Made by a program: the position numbers and the translations under genes
Part shown: piece after piece, positions 43,813 to 53,399 of the stretch
How positions within the stretch are numbered: the stretch's first letter is position 1
How the letters are laid out: each line of letters starts with the position of its first letter
From: Rhodothermales bacterium
GTDB lineage: Bacteria; Bacteroidota; Rhodothermia; Rhodothermales; JANQRZ01
Assembly (NCBI GenBank): GCA_039944855.1
Contig: JBDUXZ010000040.1
Location: forward strand, 17,598 to 81,597
Direction of reading: 5' to 3'
Length of the DNA stretch: 64,000 bases
Notes under the pieces: generated by a model
The model's input: only the letters and a program-made list of their open reading frames with translations
The model's database searches: none
Told to the model about the DNA's origin: nothing

Positions 43813-44463
43813 CTACCCGTTCTGCAGGTCTTCCCAGTCCGACAAGAACTTGGCGAGGCCACTGTCGGTGAGCGGGTGCTTGATCAGCTTCTTGATCACG
43901 TCGAGCGGCATCGTCGCCACGTCGGCCCCGTACTCGGCGCACTCGACGACGTGCATCGGGTGGCGGATCGACGCCGCGAGCACCTCGGTTGCGTAGCCAT
44001 ACATCCGGTACATGTCCACGATCTGCCCGATCAGCTGCATCCCGTTCGTCGAGATGTCGTCGAGGCGGCCGATGAACGGGCTGATGTACGTCGCGCCAGC
44101 CTTCGCCGCGACGAGGGCCTGCGTCGGCGAGAAGCAGAGCGTGCAGTTGGTCTTGATGCCCTCCTTCGTGAACGTCTTGATCGCCTTGATCCCATCGAGG
44201 ATCAGCGGCACCTTCACGACCACGTTGGGGGCGATCTTCGCCACCTCCCGGCCCTCCGACAGAATCCCATCGTAGTCCGTCGCCGTGACCTCGGCCGAGA
44301 CCGGCCCATCGACGATGTCGCAGATCTTGGCGATGTGGCCGTGGAAGTCCTGCACGCCCACCTTCTTCATGAGCGACGGGTTCGTGGTGACGCCGTCGAG
44401 GACGCCCATGTCGGCGGCCTCTTGGATTTCGTCGAGGACGGCGGTATCGATGAAGAACTTCAT
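43813..44463 (-). CDS. fsa: Fructose-6-phosphate aldolase / transaldolase-like
   Basis: A 216-residue class I aldolase of the small transaldolase (FSA/TalC) family, converting fructose-6-phosphate to dihydroxyacetone and glyceraldehyde-3-phosphate, or exchanging C3 units. [20 protein letters not shown] is the family start, [10 protein letters not shown] the substrate motif, and VVVKVPL carries the Schiff-base lysine K84. Length fits the short type. In many Bacteroidota the same gene serves as transaldolase of the pentose pathway, so either role is possible. Confidence 0.92.
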   Translation of the reverse strand: MKFFIDTAVLDEIQEAADMGVLDGVTTNPSLMKKVGVQDFHGHIAKICDIVDGPVSAEVTATDYDGILSEGREVAKIAPNVVVKVPLILDGIKAIKTFTKEGIKTNCTLCFSPTQALVAAKAGATYISPFIGRLDDISTNGMQLIGQIVDMYRMYGYATEVLAASIRHPMHVVECAEYGADVATMPLDVIKKLIKHPLTDSGLAKFLSDWEDLQNG

Positions 44464-44536
44464 AGCAGGGAGGGCTTAGGTGAAAGGCAGAAGTCGCTTG
44501 GTCGAAATATAGGTGTTAGCAACGAAGCGCGAAGGG

Positions 44537-45562
44537 CTATCGACCGGCGGCTACGTCGAGCACGACGCGGAAGCGGGCGTCGTTGGCGAGCATGCGGTCG
44601 TAGGCCTTCCCCGCCTCTTCGAGCGGGAACGTCTCGACCATCGGGCGGACGCCGGCGAGCGCCGAGAAGGCGAGCGTCTCCTCGGAGTCCTTCGCCGTCC
44701 CGCTCGGCCAGCCCTGCACGCGCGCCCGTCCGCCGATGAGGGCCAGGGCCGGCACTGCGATCGGCTTCTCGTCTACGGCGACGAGGAGGAGCACGCCGTT
44801 GCGTCCAAGCCCGCCGATCACCGACTCGATGGCCTTCGCCGAGGGGGCCGTCGCGAGGATGACGCGGGCGCCGCCGAGCCGCTGCAATGCCTCGGCCGGA
44901 TTCTCGGCGTCGGTGTCGATGTAGTGGTCCGCGCCGAGTTCGAGCGCGAGGTCGCGCTTGTCGTCGCCCCGCGAGAGCGCGGCCACGCGGAAGCCGAGTT
45001 GCTTGGCGTACTGCACGCCGAGGTGGCCGAGCCCACCGATGCCCTGTACCGCGACGAGGTCGCCCGCGAGCGCGCCCGTGTGGCGCAGCGCGTTGAACGT
45101 AGTGATCCCCGCGCAGAGCAGCGGCGCAGCCTCGACGGCGCTCAGCTCGTCCGGGATGGCGGCGACGGCCTCGTGTGGGACCACGACGTAGTCGGCGTAG
45201 CCGCCGTCGTGCGTGATGCCGGTGATCTTCTCGTTCCGGCACGTTACGAAGTCGCCAGAGCGGCACGGGTCGCAGACGAAGCAGTGCCCGCCGTGCCAGC
45301 CGACGCCCACGCGCTGCCCCTCCGTCCACTCCGCCACGCCCTCGCCGAGCGCGTCGATGACGCCGGCGATCTCGTGCCCGGGCACGCGCGGGTACTCGAT
45401 GCCGGGGAACGCACCGACTTTGACGAAGAGGTCGCTGTGGCAGATGCCGCACGCATCGACGCGGATGCGGACCTCACCGGGGCCGGGGTCGGGAATCTCG
45501 CGCTCGACGAGTTCGAAGTCGGCGCCGGGCTGGGGGACCTGGACGGCTCGCATCGTGGCCAT
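44537..45562 (-). CDS. Zinc-dependent alcohol dehydrogenase
   Basis: A 341-residue medium-chain dehydrogenase. Catalytic zinc ligands are in CGICHSD (C41), PGHE (H63) and the later LLCAG; four structural-zinc cysteines are C94, C97, C100 and C108. The Rossmann motif is GIGGLGHLG near 175. It resembles AdhP-type ethanol or aryl alcohol dehydrogenases using NAD. It is a separate unit with a TATGTTTG promoter element about 90 bases upstream. Confidence 0.93.
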   Translation of the reverse strand: MATMRAVQVPQPGADFELVEREIPDPGPGEVRIRVDACGICHSDLFVKVGAFPGIEYPRVPGHEIAGVIDALGEGVAEWTEGQRVGVGWHGGHCFVCDPCRSGDFVTCRNEKITGITHDGGYADYVVVPHEAVAAIPDELSAVEAAPLLCAGITTFNALRHTGALAGDLVAVQGIGGLGHLGVQYAKQLGFRVAALSRGDDKRDLALELGADHYIDTDAENPAEALQRLGGARVILATAPSAKAIESVIGGLGRNGVLLLVAVDEKPIAVPALALIGGRARVQGWPSGTAKDSEETLAFSALAGVRPMVETFPLEEAGKAYDRMLANDARFRVVLDVAAGR

Positions 45563-45648
45563 AACAACGGGGGTCTACGAAGGAAAAAGGAAAGAGGAGA
45601 GGGAAGCACCAAGATGCGAGCAAGACCTCGCAAATGAAAGCCTTGCGC

Positions 45649-45656
45649 CAAACATA
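45649..45656 (-). promoter_or_regulatory. TAnnTTTG promoter element, alcohol dehydrogenase gene
   Basis: On the minus strand TATGTTTG is an exact match to the Bacteroidota -7 element TAnnTTTG, 87 bases upstream of the start codon. No good -33 TTTG is seen at the usual distance, so support is partial. Confidence 0.35.
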
Positions 45657-45705
45657 ACACGACTACGCGATGCCCCTGCGGCAGCACCCGGCGAGCGCGA
45701 GCGCG

Positions 45706-46194
45706 CTACCCGTCGGCGTCGTTGCGGATCGTGTTGAGCGAGGCGAGCGCGTCGAGTCCGAGGTGGACGAAGAGCGCGTCGCCCTCGGCGTGGACCGTGC
45801 CGTCCGCACCGAGCAGCCGGCCCCGGACGTGGACCTTCCGTCCCTCTGCCATCTCCACCTCCGTTTCGACCGTGCAGACGGTCCCGAGCGGGAGCATCCG
45901 GCGGAAGTCCGTCGTCAGCCGGGCGGCGACGACGGGGTGGCCGGCGAGCCACGCCGCGAAGCCCATCGCCTCGTCGAGCACGGCGGCCATCGCGCCGCCG
46001 TGGGCGTGGCCGGGCGGCCCCTCGGCCTCGGCGCCGAACCACACCTTCGTCAGCAGCTCGGTCCCGCGGCAGTAGTAGCGGACGCGGAGGCGGTCGCCGT
46101 CGGGGTCGCCGGAGACGAAGGACCGCTGCGGGACGGGGTCGAGGAGGGTCCAGCCAGGCGGCGGCGAGAGGTCGGGGAGGGGCTGGCTTTCCAT
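45706..46194 (-). CDS. PaaI-type thioesterase
   Basis: A 162-residue hot-dog protein with the thioesterase signature HGGAMAAVLDEAMGFAAW (catalytic region) and LTTDFRRMLPLGTVCTVETE. It hydrolyses acyl-CoA thioesters. ATG 46194 starts MESQPLPDLSPPPG; the reading frame continues far upstream without homology. TAACA-G-TGTTA, an 11-base palindrome at 46207-46217, lies about 12 bases before the start and may be an operator. Confidence 0.87.
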   Translation of the reverse strand: MESQPLPDLSPPPGWTLLDPVPQRSFVSGDPDGDRLRVRYYCRGTELLTKVWFGAEAEGPPGHAHGGAMAAVLDEAMGFAAWLAGHPVVAARLTTDFRRMLPLGTVCTVETEVEMAEGRKVHVRGRLLGADGTVHAEGDALFVHLGLDALASLNTIRNDADG

Positions 46195-46362
46195 CGAAAG
46201 AAGAGTTAACAGTGTTATCTCCTCGAACCGCGTCCGCCCCCCGCTGTTTCGCCGCGCTGCGATTCGCTCCACCGTCCGACCCCGGCCGCCCTCGCTGCGG
46301 ATCAGCGCGGGCGCTGCGCCGTAGCTTCCGGGATTGCCCCTCCCCTCCCGCCTCTCGCCCCG

Positions 46363-47604
46363 ATGCCGCACCTCTGCCTCTTCGAAGACGCCACCGTCCG
46401 CCACCTCCTCCCCCTCGCCGCGACGCGCGCGGCGGGCGACCTCCGCGTCGGCATCCAGACCCTCGCCGAGCGGCAGCGCCGGGCGTTCGCGTTCGAGCAG
46501 CTCGTCTTCCACACGCGCTCGGCGGTCGCGGCGGTCACGGCGAGGGCGCACCCGCAGGCGCTCGTAAACACGCTCCCCGCCCAGACCGACGGCGTCCTCT
46601 TTGTGAACCAGCGGTGGCTCGTCGAAGAGGGCGAGTTGCTGGAGCGGCTGCGCGCAGCGGCCCAACCCGGCGAGCCCGCGTGCGCCTTCCACCAGGGCGA
46701 CACGATCGTCGCGGCGTGGCACCCGCACCCGCCCGCCGACCTCATCGCGACCGAGGCGCTCGGCCATTTCCAGTTCGAGGGGATGCCGGAGGAGCGCGTG
46801 GACGGCGCCGCGTTCATCAGCTGGCTGTGGCACCTGCTCGACGACGTGCCCGACCGCATCGCCGCCGACTTCGACGCGCTCGGGCTCACGGGCCACGACG
46901 GCACGGCGGTCCACTCCAGCGCCGTGCTCGTCCACCCCGAGCGGATCTACCTCGCGCCCGGCGCGACGGTCCGTCCCGGCGCGATCCTCAACGCCGAGGC
47001 CGGGCCGATCTTCCTCGCCGAGCACGCCGTCGTCGAAGAGGGCGCGATCGGCATCGGGCCGCTCTACCTCGGGCCGCACGCCCGCGTGAAGATGGCGGCG
47101 CGCGTGGACGGCAGCGCCATCGGTATCCACTCCAAAGTCGGCGGCGAGGTGCACGCGAGCATCGTCCACTCGTACTCCAGCAAGGCGCACGACGGCTACC
47201 TCGGGAATTCGTACCTCGGCCGGTGGTGCAACCTCGGCGCCGACACGAACACGTCGAACCTGAAGAACGACTACGGCCACGTGACGATGTACGACCCCGT
47301 CGCCGAGGACTTCGTCGGCACCGAGCGGCAGTTCGTCGGGCTCGTGATGGGCGACCACTCGAAGTGCTCGATCAACACGATGTTCAACACGGGCACGGTC
47401 GTCGGCGTGTTCTGCAACCTCTTCGGGTCTGGCTTCCCGCCGCGGCACGTCCCCGACTTCTCGTGGGGCGGCGCCGAGGGGTTCGCGGACTACCGCATCG
47501 ACAAAGCGCTCCGTGTGGCCGAGGCCGTGATGGCCCGCCGCGACGTGCCGCTCACCGACGCCGACCGCGCGCTCCTCACCGCCATCTCCGAGCAGGGGGC
47601 GTGA
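46363..47604 (+). CDS. GlmU-like putative sugar nucleotidyltransferase
   Basis: A 413-residue GlmU-type protein: a degenerate nucleotidyltransferase half (residues 1-160) followed by a left-handed beta-helix of hexapeptide repeats (about 180-340: AVLVHPERIYLAPGATVRPG, IFLAEHAVVEEGA, GEVHASIVHSYSSKAHDG). The acetyltransferase-like motif NSYLGRWCNLGADTNTSNLK is typical. The N-terminal half lacks a clear LAGGxGTR pyrophosphorylase loop, so the activity may be acyltransfer only. Bacteroidota genomes carry this gene next to unrelated partners; a cell-wall or exopolysaccharide role is likely. Confidence 0.85.
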   Translation: MPHLCLFEDATVRHLLPLAATRAAGDLRVGIQTLAERQRRAFAFEQLVFHTRSAVAAVTARAHPQALVNTLPAQTDGVLFVNQRWLVEEGELLERLRAAAQPGEPACAFHQGDTIVAAWHPHPPADLIATEALGHFQFEGMPEERVDGAAFISWLWHLLDDVPDRIAADFDALGLTGHDGTAVHSSAVLVHPERIYLAPGATVRPGAILNAEAGPIFLAEHAVVEEGAIGIGPLYLGPHARVKMAARVDGSAIGIHSKVGGEVHASIVHSYSSKAHDGYLGNSYLGRWCNLGADTNTSNLKNDYGHVTMYDPVAEDFVGTERQFVGLVMGDHSKCSINTMFNTGTVVGVFCNLFGSGFPPRHVPDFSWGGAEGFADYRIDKALRVAEAVMARRDVPLTDADRALLTAISEQGA

Positions 47605-47711
47605 GGAATCCGTCCGCAGATCTGCCTGCCGCCGTGCGCCGATTCACCTTGCCCGAAGCGCCCGCATACCGTAGCATTAGGGCCGTCTTTCGTCGCCCTG
47701 CCGTTCCGATT

Positions 47712-49355
47712 ATGCGCGCCTGCCTCGCCGCCCTCCTGCTCCTCGTCGCCCTGCCCGTCGCGGCGCAGGACCCCGCCGCCCTCCCGTTCCGCGTCGAACT
47801 CGTCGAGCGCAGCTTCGCCGCCATGCCGGGCCTCCACTCGTTCGCATGGGCCGAGCACGACGGGAAGTGGCTCTTCGTCGCGGGCCGCGTGGACGGGCTC
47901 CACGGCATCGTCGAGTTCGCCTTCCCCGCAGACGAGGCGAACGACGCCGTGTGGGTCGTGGACCGCGCGACGGAGCAGGTGTGGTCCCGCTCGCTCGACG
48001 AGCTCGGCGACGCGGTCGCGGACCCGCTCCGGGCGACGAACCCGCAGTACCACCAGGACGGCGAGACGCTGTACGTGATCGGCGGCTACGGCACCGACTC
48101 CGCGACGGGCCAGATGGTCACGTTCCCGACGCTCACCGCCCTCGACGTGCCGGGCCTGATCGAGGCCGTGACGACGGGCGACGCGCTCGCTCCCCACCTC
48201 CGGCAGACGACCGACGAGCGCCTTGCCGTCACCGGCGGCGAGCTGCGCACCTTCAACGGCGAGTACGTCCTCTTCGGCGGCCAGCGTTTCGACGGCACGT
48301 ATTCCGCCGGCGGCAGCGGCTTCACACAGGCCTACACCGAGCGTATCGCGCTGTTCTCCATCGAAGACAGCGAAGCGCTCGTCATCTCCGACCCGCTCTA
48401 CCTCGACTACGACCCGGACGTGCTGCACCGCCGCGATATGACCGTCGCTCCGACGTATCTCCGCGTGGGCAACCTCGAAGGCGAGACCTTTATCACCGAA
48501 TGGCTCGGGCTCTACGGCGGCGTCTTCCGACCCGACGCCAACCTGCCGTACCGCACGCAGATCTACTTCGGCGCCACAGACATCTACGAGTACTTCGAGA
48601 GCGGCTACGAGCAGCAGTTCGCGCACTACACCTGCCCCGCGCTCCCGCTCTGGGACGCCGCGACGGAGACGATGCACACGACGTTCTTCGGCGGGATGGC
48701 GCAGTTCGTCTACGACGAGGAGACCGAGACCGTCGAGCAGGACTACCTCGTCCCCTTCACCGACGACATCGTGACGCTGACGAACGACCTCGACGAGGAC
48801 AGCCCGGCCACGTACGAGACAGTGATGCCGGAGCCGATGCCGGGCCTGCTCGGGACGAACGCGGTGCTGGTCCCCGCGCCCGGCGTGCCGCGCTCGGCCC
48901 ACGGCGTCGTCCAGCTCGGCGACCTCACGGCGCGCACGCTCGTCGGCTGGATCGTCGGCGGCATCGAGTCCTCGTCGGCAAACCCGGGCTGGATGAGCAT
49001 GGTCGCCACGGAGACGAACGCGAGCAGCCGCCTCTTCGAGGTGTGGGTCACGCCGCAGGGCCTCACCGCCTCGGAGCCGGGCGCGGCCCCGCTCGCCGTC
49101 GCGCTCGAAGCGCCGTACCCGAACCCGTTCCGCACCGAAGCTACGGTCGCGTTCGTGCTCGACCGGGACGCAACGGTGACGGTCGAGGTGTTCGACGCAC
49201 TCGGCCGTCGCGTGGCTCGGCTCCACGACGGCCCACTCGCCGCGCGCCGCCACGCCTTCGCGTTCCGCCCCGGCGACCTCCCCTCCGGCGTCTACTACGC
49301 CCGCGTCCACGGCGACGGCGTCAGCGAAACCCGGCCGCTCGTGCACGTGCGCTGA
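47712..49355 (+). CDS. Secreted protein with T9SS C-terminal sorting domain
   Basis: A 547-residue exported protein: signal peptide MRACLAALLLLVALPVAAQ, then about 430 residues of Kelch-like or propeller-type beta strands (TLYVIGGYGTD, YVLFGGQRFDGTYSAGGS, WLFVAGRVDGLHG) and a classic sorting domain over the last 85 residues (LEAPYPNPFRTEATVAFVLD, VEVFDALGRRVARL, LPSGVYYARV). Kelch-like GG motifs suggest a propeller with a binding role; no catalytic motif is apparent. The gene converges on the PP2C phosphatase gene with a shared palindrome at the stop codons. Confidence 0.85.
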   Translation: MRACLAALLLLVALPVAAQDPAALPFRVELVERSFAAMPGLHSFAWAEHDGKWLFVAGRVDGLHGIVEFAFPADEANDAVWVVDRATEQVWSRSLDELGDAVADPLRATNPQYHQDGETLYVIGGYGTDSATGQMVTFPTLTALDVPGLIEAVTTGDALAPHLRQTTDERLAVTGGELRTFNGEYVLFGGQRFDGTYSAGGSGFTQAYTERIALFSIEDSEALVISDPLYLDYDPDVLHRRDMTVAPTYLRVGNLEGETFITEWLGLYGGVFRPDANLPYRTQIYFGATDIYEYFESGYEQQFAHYTCPALPLWDAATETMHTTFFGGMAQFVYDEETETVEQDYLVPFTDDIVTLTNDLDEDSPATYETVMPEPMPGLLGTNAVLVPAPGVPRSAHGVVQLGDLTARTLVGWIVGGIESSSANPGWMSMVATETNASSRLFEVWVTPQGLTASEPGAAPLAVALEAPYPNPFRTEATVAFVLDRDATVTVEVFDALGRRVARLHDGPLAARRHAFAFRPGDLPSGVYYARVHGDGVSETRPLVHVR

Positions 49356-49373
49356 GGCTGAGGCGCCTCAGCC
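49356..49373. terminator. Shared palindrome over converging stop codons
   Basis: GGCTGAGGC-GCCTCAGCC is a perfect 18-base palindrome that begins right after the plus-strand stop and includes the minus-strand stop (49368-49370). It can form a short hairpin in either transcript. No T-tract. Confidence 0.5.
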
Positions 49374-51068
49374 CGTCCGCTGGAGCACGACGAGCGTCAG
49401 GTCGTCGTCGAGCGTGCCGCCGCCGGTGAAGGCCTCGACATCCGTGCGGATCGCACCGAGGATGGAGCGGGCCGGGGCCGTGCGGTGGTCCGAGATCGTG
49501 GCGAGCAGGCGGTCCTCGCCGTACTCGTCGTCGGGGTCGAGCGCGCTCCACGCTTCGGTCACGCCGTCGGTGAAGAGGACGAGCGTGTCGCCGGGCTCGA
49601 GCGCCGCCGCGCCCTCCTCGTAGGCCATCCCCGCGAGCACGCCGAGGAGGACACCGCCCGTCTCCAGCCGCTCCACCGAACCGTCGGCGCGGACGAGAAA
49701 GGGGTAGTTGTGGCCGGCGTTGACGAAGCGCACGCCGCCGTCGCGCCGGTCGTAGATCCCCCAGAAGAACGTGATGAACGTCGTCATCCCCGTGTTGCGG
49801 TGGATCACCTCGTTGACGCGGGCGGTGGCTTCGGCGAGCGTCACCGTCTCGGCGGCGAGGCTACCGCGGAGGACGTGGAGGCACGCCTGCAGGTTCGCCA
49901 TCAGCAGCGAGGCCGGGAGCCCCTTGCCGGACACGTCGGCAACGGCGAAGAGCAGGCGGTCCTCGTCGAGCGGGAGGAGGTCGAAGTAGTCGCCGGCGAC
50001 GACGCGGCTCGGGAGGGCGAGACCGGCGAGGTCGAGCCCGGCGAAGGGCGGGAGCTCCTGCGGCAGCAGACGCTCCTGGATATCGCGGGCGAGCCGCATC
50101 TCCTCCTCCAGCCGCTCCTTCTCGATCCGCGCCGCCACGCCGCGCGCGTTCTCGACCGAGTTGAGCGCGAGCGAGCCGAGCGCCGTCAGGAAGTCGATGT
50201 CTTCGAGCTCGAACGGCGCGCCCGTCCGCCGGGGGCCGAGGAGGAGCACGCCGCGCGTCTCCTCCTGCAGCCGGAGCGGGAGAGCGAGAGCGAACCCGCG
50301 CTCGGCCAGATCCGCCCATTCGCCCGCGTCCTCATCGAGGAGTTGGAGCCGCTTCAGCGAGCCGAGCCGCGCGCACATCTCGTTGTCGATCGGCTCGGCG
50401 TTGCGGGCGGCAACGGACTCCAGCTTTCCGCCTTCCGTGCACAGCAGGAACACGTAGCGGCCGATGAGGAGCTGCCCCATGAGCGCGAACGAGAGGAGCT
50501 TGATCGAGTAGTCGGCGTCGAGCGTGCGGTTGAACTCCTGCGAGAGATCGAAGAGGGTGTCGAGCTGCTGGATTTTGTGGCCGAGGTCGCGGTTCGCGTC
50601 CTTCAGCTCCTCCACCATCCGCGCGTTGTGGACGGCCGTGGCCGACATGTTGACGAGGGAGTCGACGAAGGCGAGCTCGTCGGTGTCGAAGTCGCCGCCC
50701 GTCGCCTTCGGCCCGAGGCCGACGAGGCCGATCATCCGCTCGTGGTACGTGATCGGGAGCAGGAGGACGATGCCGCGCTCGCGCAGGACCGGCGGGACCG
50801 CCTCCCCCGTCGCCACGGTCTCCGGCACGGGGCCGAGGTAGAGCAGCGACTCGCGCCGGAGCGCCGAGATGCCCTTGACGGCCTCGACGCGGTGGGCGCC
50901 TGCGAGCGGGTCATCGAGGAGGACGACGCCGCGCGTAACGAAGAGCTTGCTCATCGCCGTCAGCAGGAGGTTGCCGAGCACGAAGTCGATCTCGAGCGAG
51001 GAGCTGAGCAGGCGGCTCGTTTCGAGCAGCGCGCGGAGGTCGAACTTCTGCGTTTGCGTTTCGGGCAT
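49368..51068 (-). CDS. GAF-GAF-SpoIIE/PP2C phosphatase (RsbU-like)
   Basis: A 566-residue regulator. Two GAF-like domains occupy about residues 10-160 and 170-310 (the second ends QEETRGVLLLGPRR), joined to a coiled coil (IEKERLEEEMRLARDIQERL) and a SpoIIE-type PP2C phosphatase domain (about 330-566) with the acid pairs VAGDYFDLLPL, VADVSGKGLPASLLMA, FVNAGHNYPFLV and GGTLDDDLTLVVL. It would dephosphorylate an anti-anti-sigma factor in a partner-switching cascade. No RsbW or RsbV is in the window. The GAF domains probably sense a small ligand. Confidence 0.92.
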   Translation of the reverse strand: MPETQTQKFDLRALLETSRLLSSSLEIDFVLGNLLLTAMSKLFVTRGVVLLDDPLAGAHRVEAVKGISALRRESLLYLGPVPETVATGEAVPPVLRERGIVLLLPITYHERMIGLVGLGPKATGGDFDTDELAFVDSLVNMSATAVHNARMVEELKDANRDLGHKIQQLDTLFDLSQEFNRTLDADYSIKLLSFALMGQLLIGRYVFLLCTEGGKLESVAARNAEPIDNEMCARLGSLKRLQLLDEDAGEWADLAERGFALALPLRLQEETRGVLLLGPRRTGAPFELEDIDFLTALGSLALNSVENARGVAARIEKERLEEEMRLARDIQERLLPQELPPFAGLDLAGLALPSRVVAGDYFDLLPLDEDRLLFAVADVSGKGLPASLLMANLQACLHVLRGSLAAETVTLAEATARVNEVIHRNTGMTTFITFFWGIYDRRDGGVRFVNAGHNYPFLVRADGSVERLETGGVLLGVLAGMAYEEGAAALEPGDTLVLFTDGVTEAWSALDPDDEYGEDRLLATISDHRTAPARSILGAIRTDVEAFTGGGTLDDDLTLVVLQRTG

Positions 51069-51112
51069 GGGCGGTGCGGAGGGGGCCGGCGCAAGCTACG
51101 CCGTGCCGACCG

Positions 51113-51604
51113 TTACGTGTCGAGGTGCACGACCTCAGCTTGCGTCGTCTTTCCGCCCTCTACGATGAGGCGGACGCACGTCTTCACGGTGTGGAAGCCC
51201 TGTTGCCCGGCCGCGCCGGGGTTGAGGTAGAGCATGCCGCCGAGCGCCTTCACGCGTTCGATGCGGAGGATGTGGCTGTGGCCGCAGATGAACACGTCGG
51301 GTCGCTCGCGGTCGAGGAGCGGCCCGATCCCCTTCGGCCAGCGCCCCGGCCGGCCGCCGATGTGGGTCATCAGGAAGCGCACGCCCTCGGTCTGGAACCG
51401 CTGGAACTCCGGGGCGCGATGCTTGATCGCCTGCCCGTCGATGTTGCCGTAGACGGCGCGGACGGGCGCAATCGCCTCGAGCGCGTCGAGCACCTCGGGC
51501 GTCCCCACGTCGCCCGCGTGGAGGATGACGTCCACGTTCGCGAGCACCTCCGGCAGCACCGGGTGGAAGTAGTTGTGCGTGTCCGAGAGGATGCCGAACG
51601 TCAT
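51113..51604 (-). CDS. YfcE/MJ0936-type metallophosphoesterase
   Basis: A 163-residue calcineurin-like phosphodiesterase: MTFGILSDTHNYFHPVLPEV, VILHAGDVG, VYGNIDGQ, and GHSHILRIER supply the metal-binding residues (GDxH-type signatures). Such enzymes hydrolyse phosphodiesters using Mn2+ or Ni2+. ATG 51604 gives the proper start. It lies between the PP2C gene and an outer-membrane gene, all minus strand. Confidence 0.9.
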   Translation of the reverse strand: MTFGILSDTHNYFHPVLPEVLANVDVILHAGDVGTPEVLDALEAIAPVRAVYGNIDGQAIKHRAPEFQRFQTEGVRFLMTHIGGRPGRWPKGIGPLLDRERPDVFICGHSHILRIERVKALGGMLYLNPGAAGQQGFHTVKTCVRLIVEGGKTTQAEVVHLDT

Positions 51605-51662
51605 GGGGAGCGGGTCGGGAGAGGGCGCCCCGAAGGTACGTGCGGACGGCGCGGTCCCGCGC

Positions 51663-52643
51663 TCAGCGCAGCGTGAGCCGCAGGCCGAGGCGGAGGTTCT
51701 GGAAGCGCGGCCCCCACGTGTCGGACTCGCCCTCGGCATCGACCCACGTCACGAGGGGCACGCTCGCGTACGGCGAGACCTGGTAGCCCGGCCGGTTCAG
51801 CTCGAACCCGCCGCGCACCCAGCCGACGCCGCCCCGGTAGCTGCTGCGCTGCTCGGGCGCGGCCTCCCCGGTCGTCTCCTCCCCCTGGTCGCTGTCCTCA
51901 AACGGGCGCGAGGCGACGAGGTCGTAGTCCATCGCCTCGCCGAGCAGGGTCAGGAAGAAGTTGCTGCCGGCGGGGTCGAAGTGGAGGTTATGGCCCCACA
52001 TCACGTGGACCTCGCGACCGATCGCCCGCGTCCGCACGAGCTCGGGGTCCGATGCCGGGATGCCGAGGGTCCCGGGCTCCTCGTCCACCTGCAGCCGCTC
52101 GTAGCCGACCTGCGCCTGCCGCAGCCCGATCGCGAAGTCCGACGAGATGAGCGGCGAGAGGTCCGAGGTCGAGACGAACGCGATGTCCGTCTGCCGGAAG
52201 CCGAGCCCGCCCTCGCTCGCGGGGTCGACGGCGATGCGGACGGCGTAGTCGGTGCGCTCGTTGTGCCAGTACGGCTTGACGACGATCCAGCTCAGCCGGA
52301 CCGGTCCCCCGCCGAGTTGGCTCGTGAGCCCGCCGCTGACGTCGAAGATCGCGCTGACGTCGATCCGCGGGGCGAGCGTGTAGTCGAGCCGGAACGAGAG
52401 GCCGAGCGGGCCGCGGCGATCGGCCTCCGCGTTCTGCCGAAACGGGCCGGCCGAGCGGTAGTTGACCTCGCCCGAGAGCGCGATCCCGTCGTAGAACGCC
52501 CGCCGCGCCGACTCCTCCTGATAGAACGGGTCGAGCACGTCGAAGGGCCGTTGTGCCTCCGCGAGGCCGGGCGCCACGAGGAGCCCGGCGACGCACACGC
52601 AGCACCAGCGAAGGGCTCGGCGGATCGGGAAGGCTCTAGCCAT
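51663..52643 (-). CDS. Predicted outer-membrane protein, unknown function
   Basis: A 326-residue exported protein. After a signal (about residues 8-31, with VCVAGLLVAPGLAEAQ) there are amphipathic strands consistent with a beta-barrel or a periplasmic lipid-binding protein (FYDGIALSGEVNYRS, RLSWIVVKPYWHN, FLTLLGEAMDYDLVA, LRLGLRLTLR at the end). No family recognised. Start ATG 52643 preferred; ATG 52664 is possible. GCACGTTTG about 20 bases upstream resembles a TAnnTTTG element. Confidence 0.65.
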   Translation of the reverse strand: MARAFPIRRALRWCCVCVAGLLVAPGLAEAQRPFDVLDPFYQEESARRAFYDGIALSGEVNYRSAGPFRQNAEADRRGPLGLSFRLDYTLAPRIDVSAIFDVSGGLTSQLGGGPVRLSWIVVKPYWHNERTDYAVRIAVDPASEGGLGFRQTDIAFVSTSDLSPLISSDFAIGLRQAQVGYERLQVDEEPGTLGIPASDPELVRTRAIGREVHVMWGHNLHFDPAGSNFFLTLLGEAMDYDLVASRPFEDSDQGEETTGEAAPEQRSSYRGGVGWVRGGFELNRPGYQVSPYASVPLVTWVDAEGESDTWGPRFQNLRLGLRLTLR

Positions 52644-52677
52644 GCGGTTGACCGGCGGGTACAAACGTGCTACACCC

Positions 52678-53364
52678 CTACAATGTAATCGTTTCTCCGG
52701 GCGACATCACACGGGCCTTCATCCCCGCTTCGTCCATCTGCCGGGCGAAGTCGTCGGGGTCGCCGGTGAGGACGGGGAACGTGCCGTAGTGGAGGGGCAC
52801 CGTGAGCTTCGGCTTCAGCATCGCCGTGCAGCGGACGGCCTCAGCCGGCCCCATCGTGAAGTCGTCGCCGATGGGGAGGAGGCAGAGGTCGAGGTCATAG
52901 TCCTCGCCGGTCCACGCCATCTCGGCGAAGCGGCACGTGTCGCCCGTGTTGTAGACCGTCTTCCCTTCGATCTGGAGAATGAAGCCGTTCGGGTTGCCGC
53001 CATACGTCCCGTCGGGGAAGGACGAGCTGTGGCGGGCGTAGGTCTGGATCACGCGGCCCCACGCGAAGTCGGCCGCGCCGCCGGTGTTCATCGGGTGGAC
53101 GTTCTCGTGGTCGTGGTTCTGCTGCGCGTAGTTCGTGATCTCGTAGTTGGCGACGAGGAGCGCGCCGGTCCGCTTGAGGATGTCGGGCGCATCGCCCCAG
53201 TGATCGCCGTGGGCGTGCGTCATCAGGATCACGTCCGGGTCGAGGTCGCCGGGCGCGACGACACCTTCGGCGTGCGAGTTGCCCGTGATGAAGGGATCGA
53301 AGAGGAGCGTCGTCCCGTCGGTCTCGATCTGGAAAGCGGAGTGGCCGAAATACGTGAGCTTCAT
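52678..53364 (-). CDS. UPF0173-type metal-dependent hydrolase (MBL fold)
   Basis: A 228-residue metallo-beta-lactamase protein: MKLTYFGHSAFQIETDGTTL is the UPF0173 opening, THAHGDHWGDA is motif II (HxHxDH), YNTGDTCRFAEMAW and VPLHYGTFPVL supply the remaining ligands. Its substrate is unknown. TATTTTTG at 53400-53407, an exact TAnnTTTG match, is 36 bases upstream. Confidence 0.9.
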   Translation of the reverse strand: MKLTYFGHSAFQIETDGTTLLFDPFITGNSHAEGVVAPGDLDPDVILMTHAHGDHWGDAPDILKRTGALLVANYEITNYAQQNHDHENVHPMNTGGAADFAWGRVIQTYARHSSSFPDGTYGGNPNGFILQIEGKTVYNTGDTCRFAEMAWTGEDYDLDLCLLPIGDDFTMGPAEAVRCTAMLKPKLTVPLHYGTFPVLTGDPDDFARQMDEAGMKARVMSPGETITL

Positions 53365-53399
53365 AGCGCGGAGCGGAGAGATGAGAGAAAGGCGGAGGC

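Noticed and set aside
46195..47448. Upstream extension of the thioesterase frame opposite the GlmU-like gene
   Set aside because: The family fold starts at MESQPL (46194); the rest is antisense to the GlmU-like gene.
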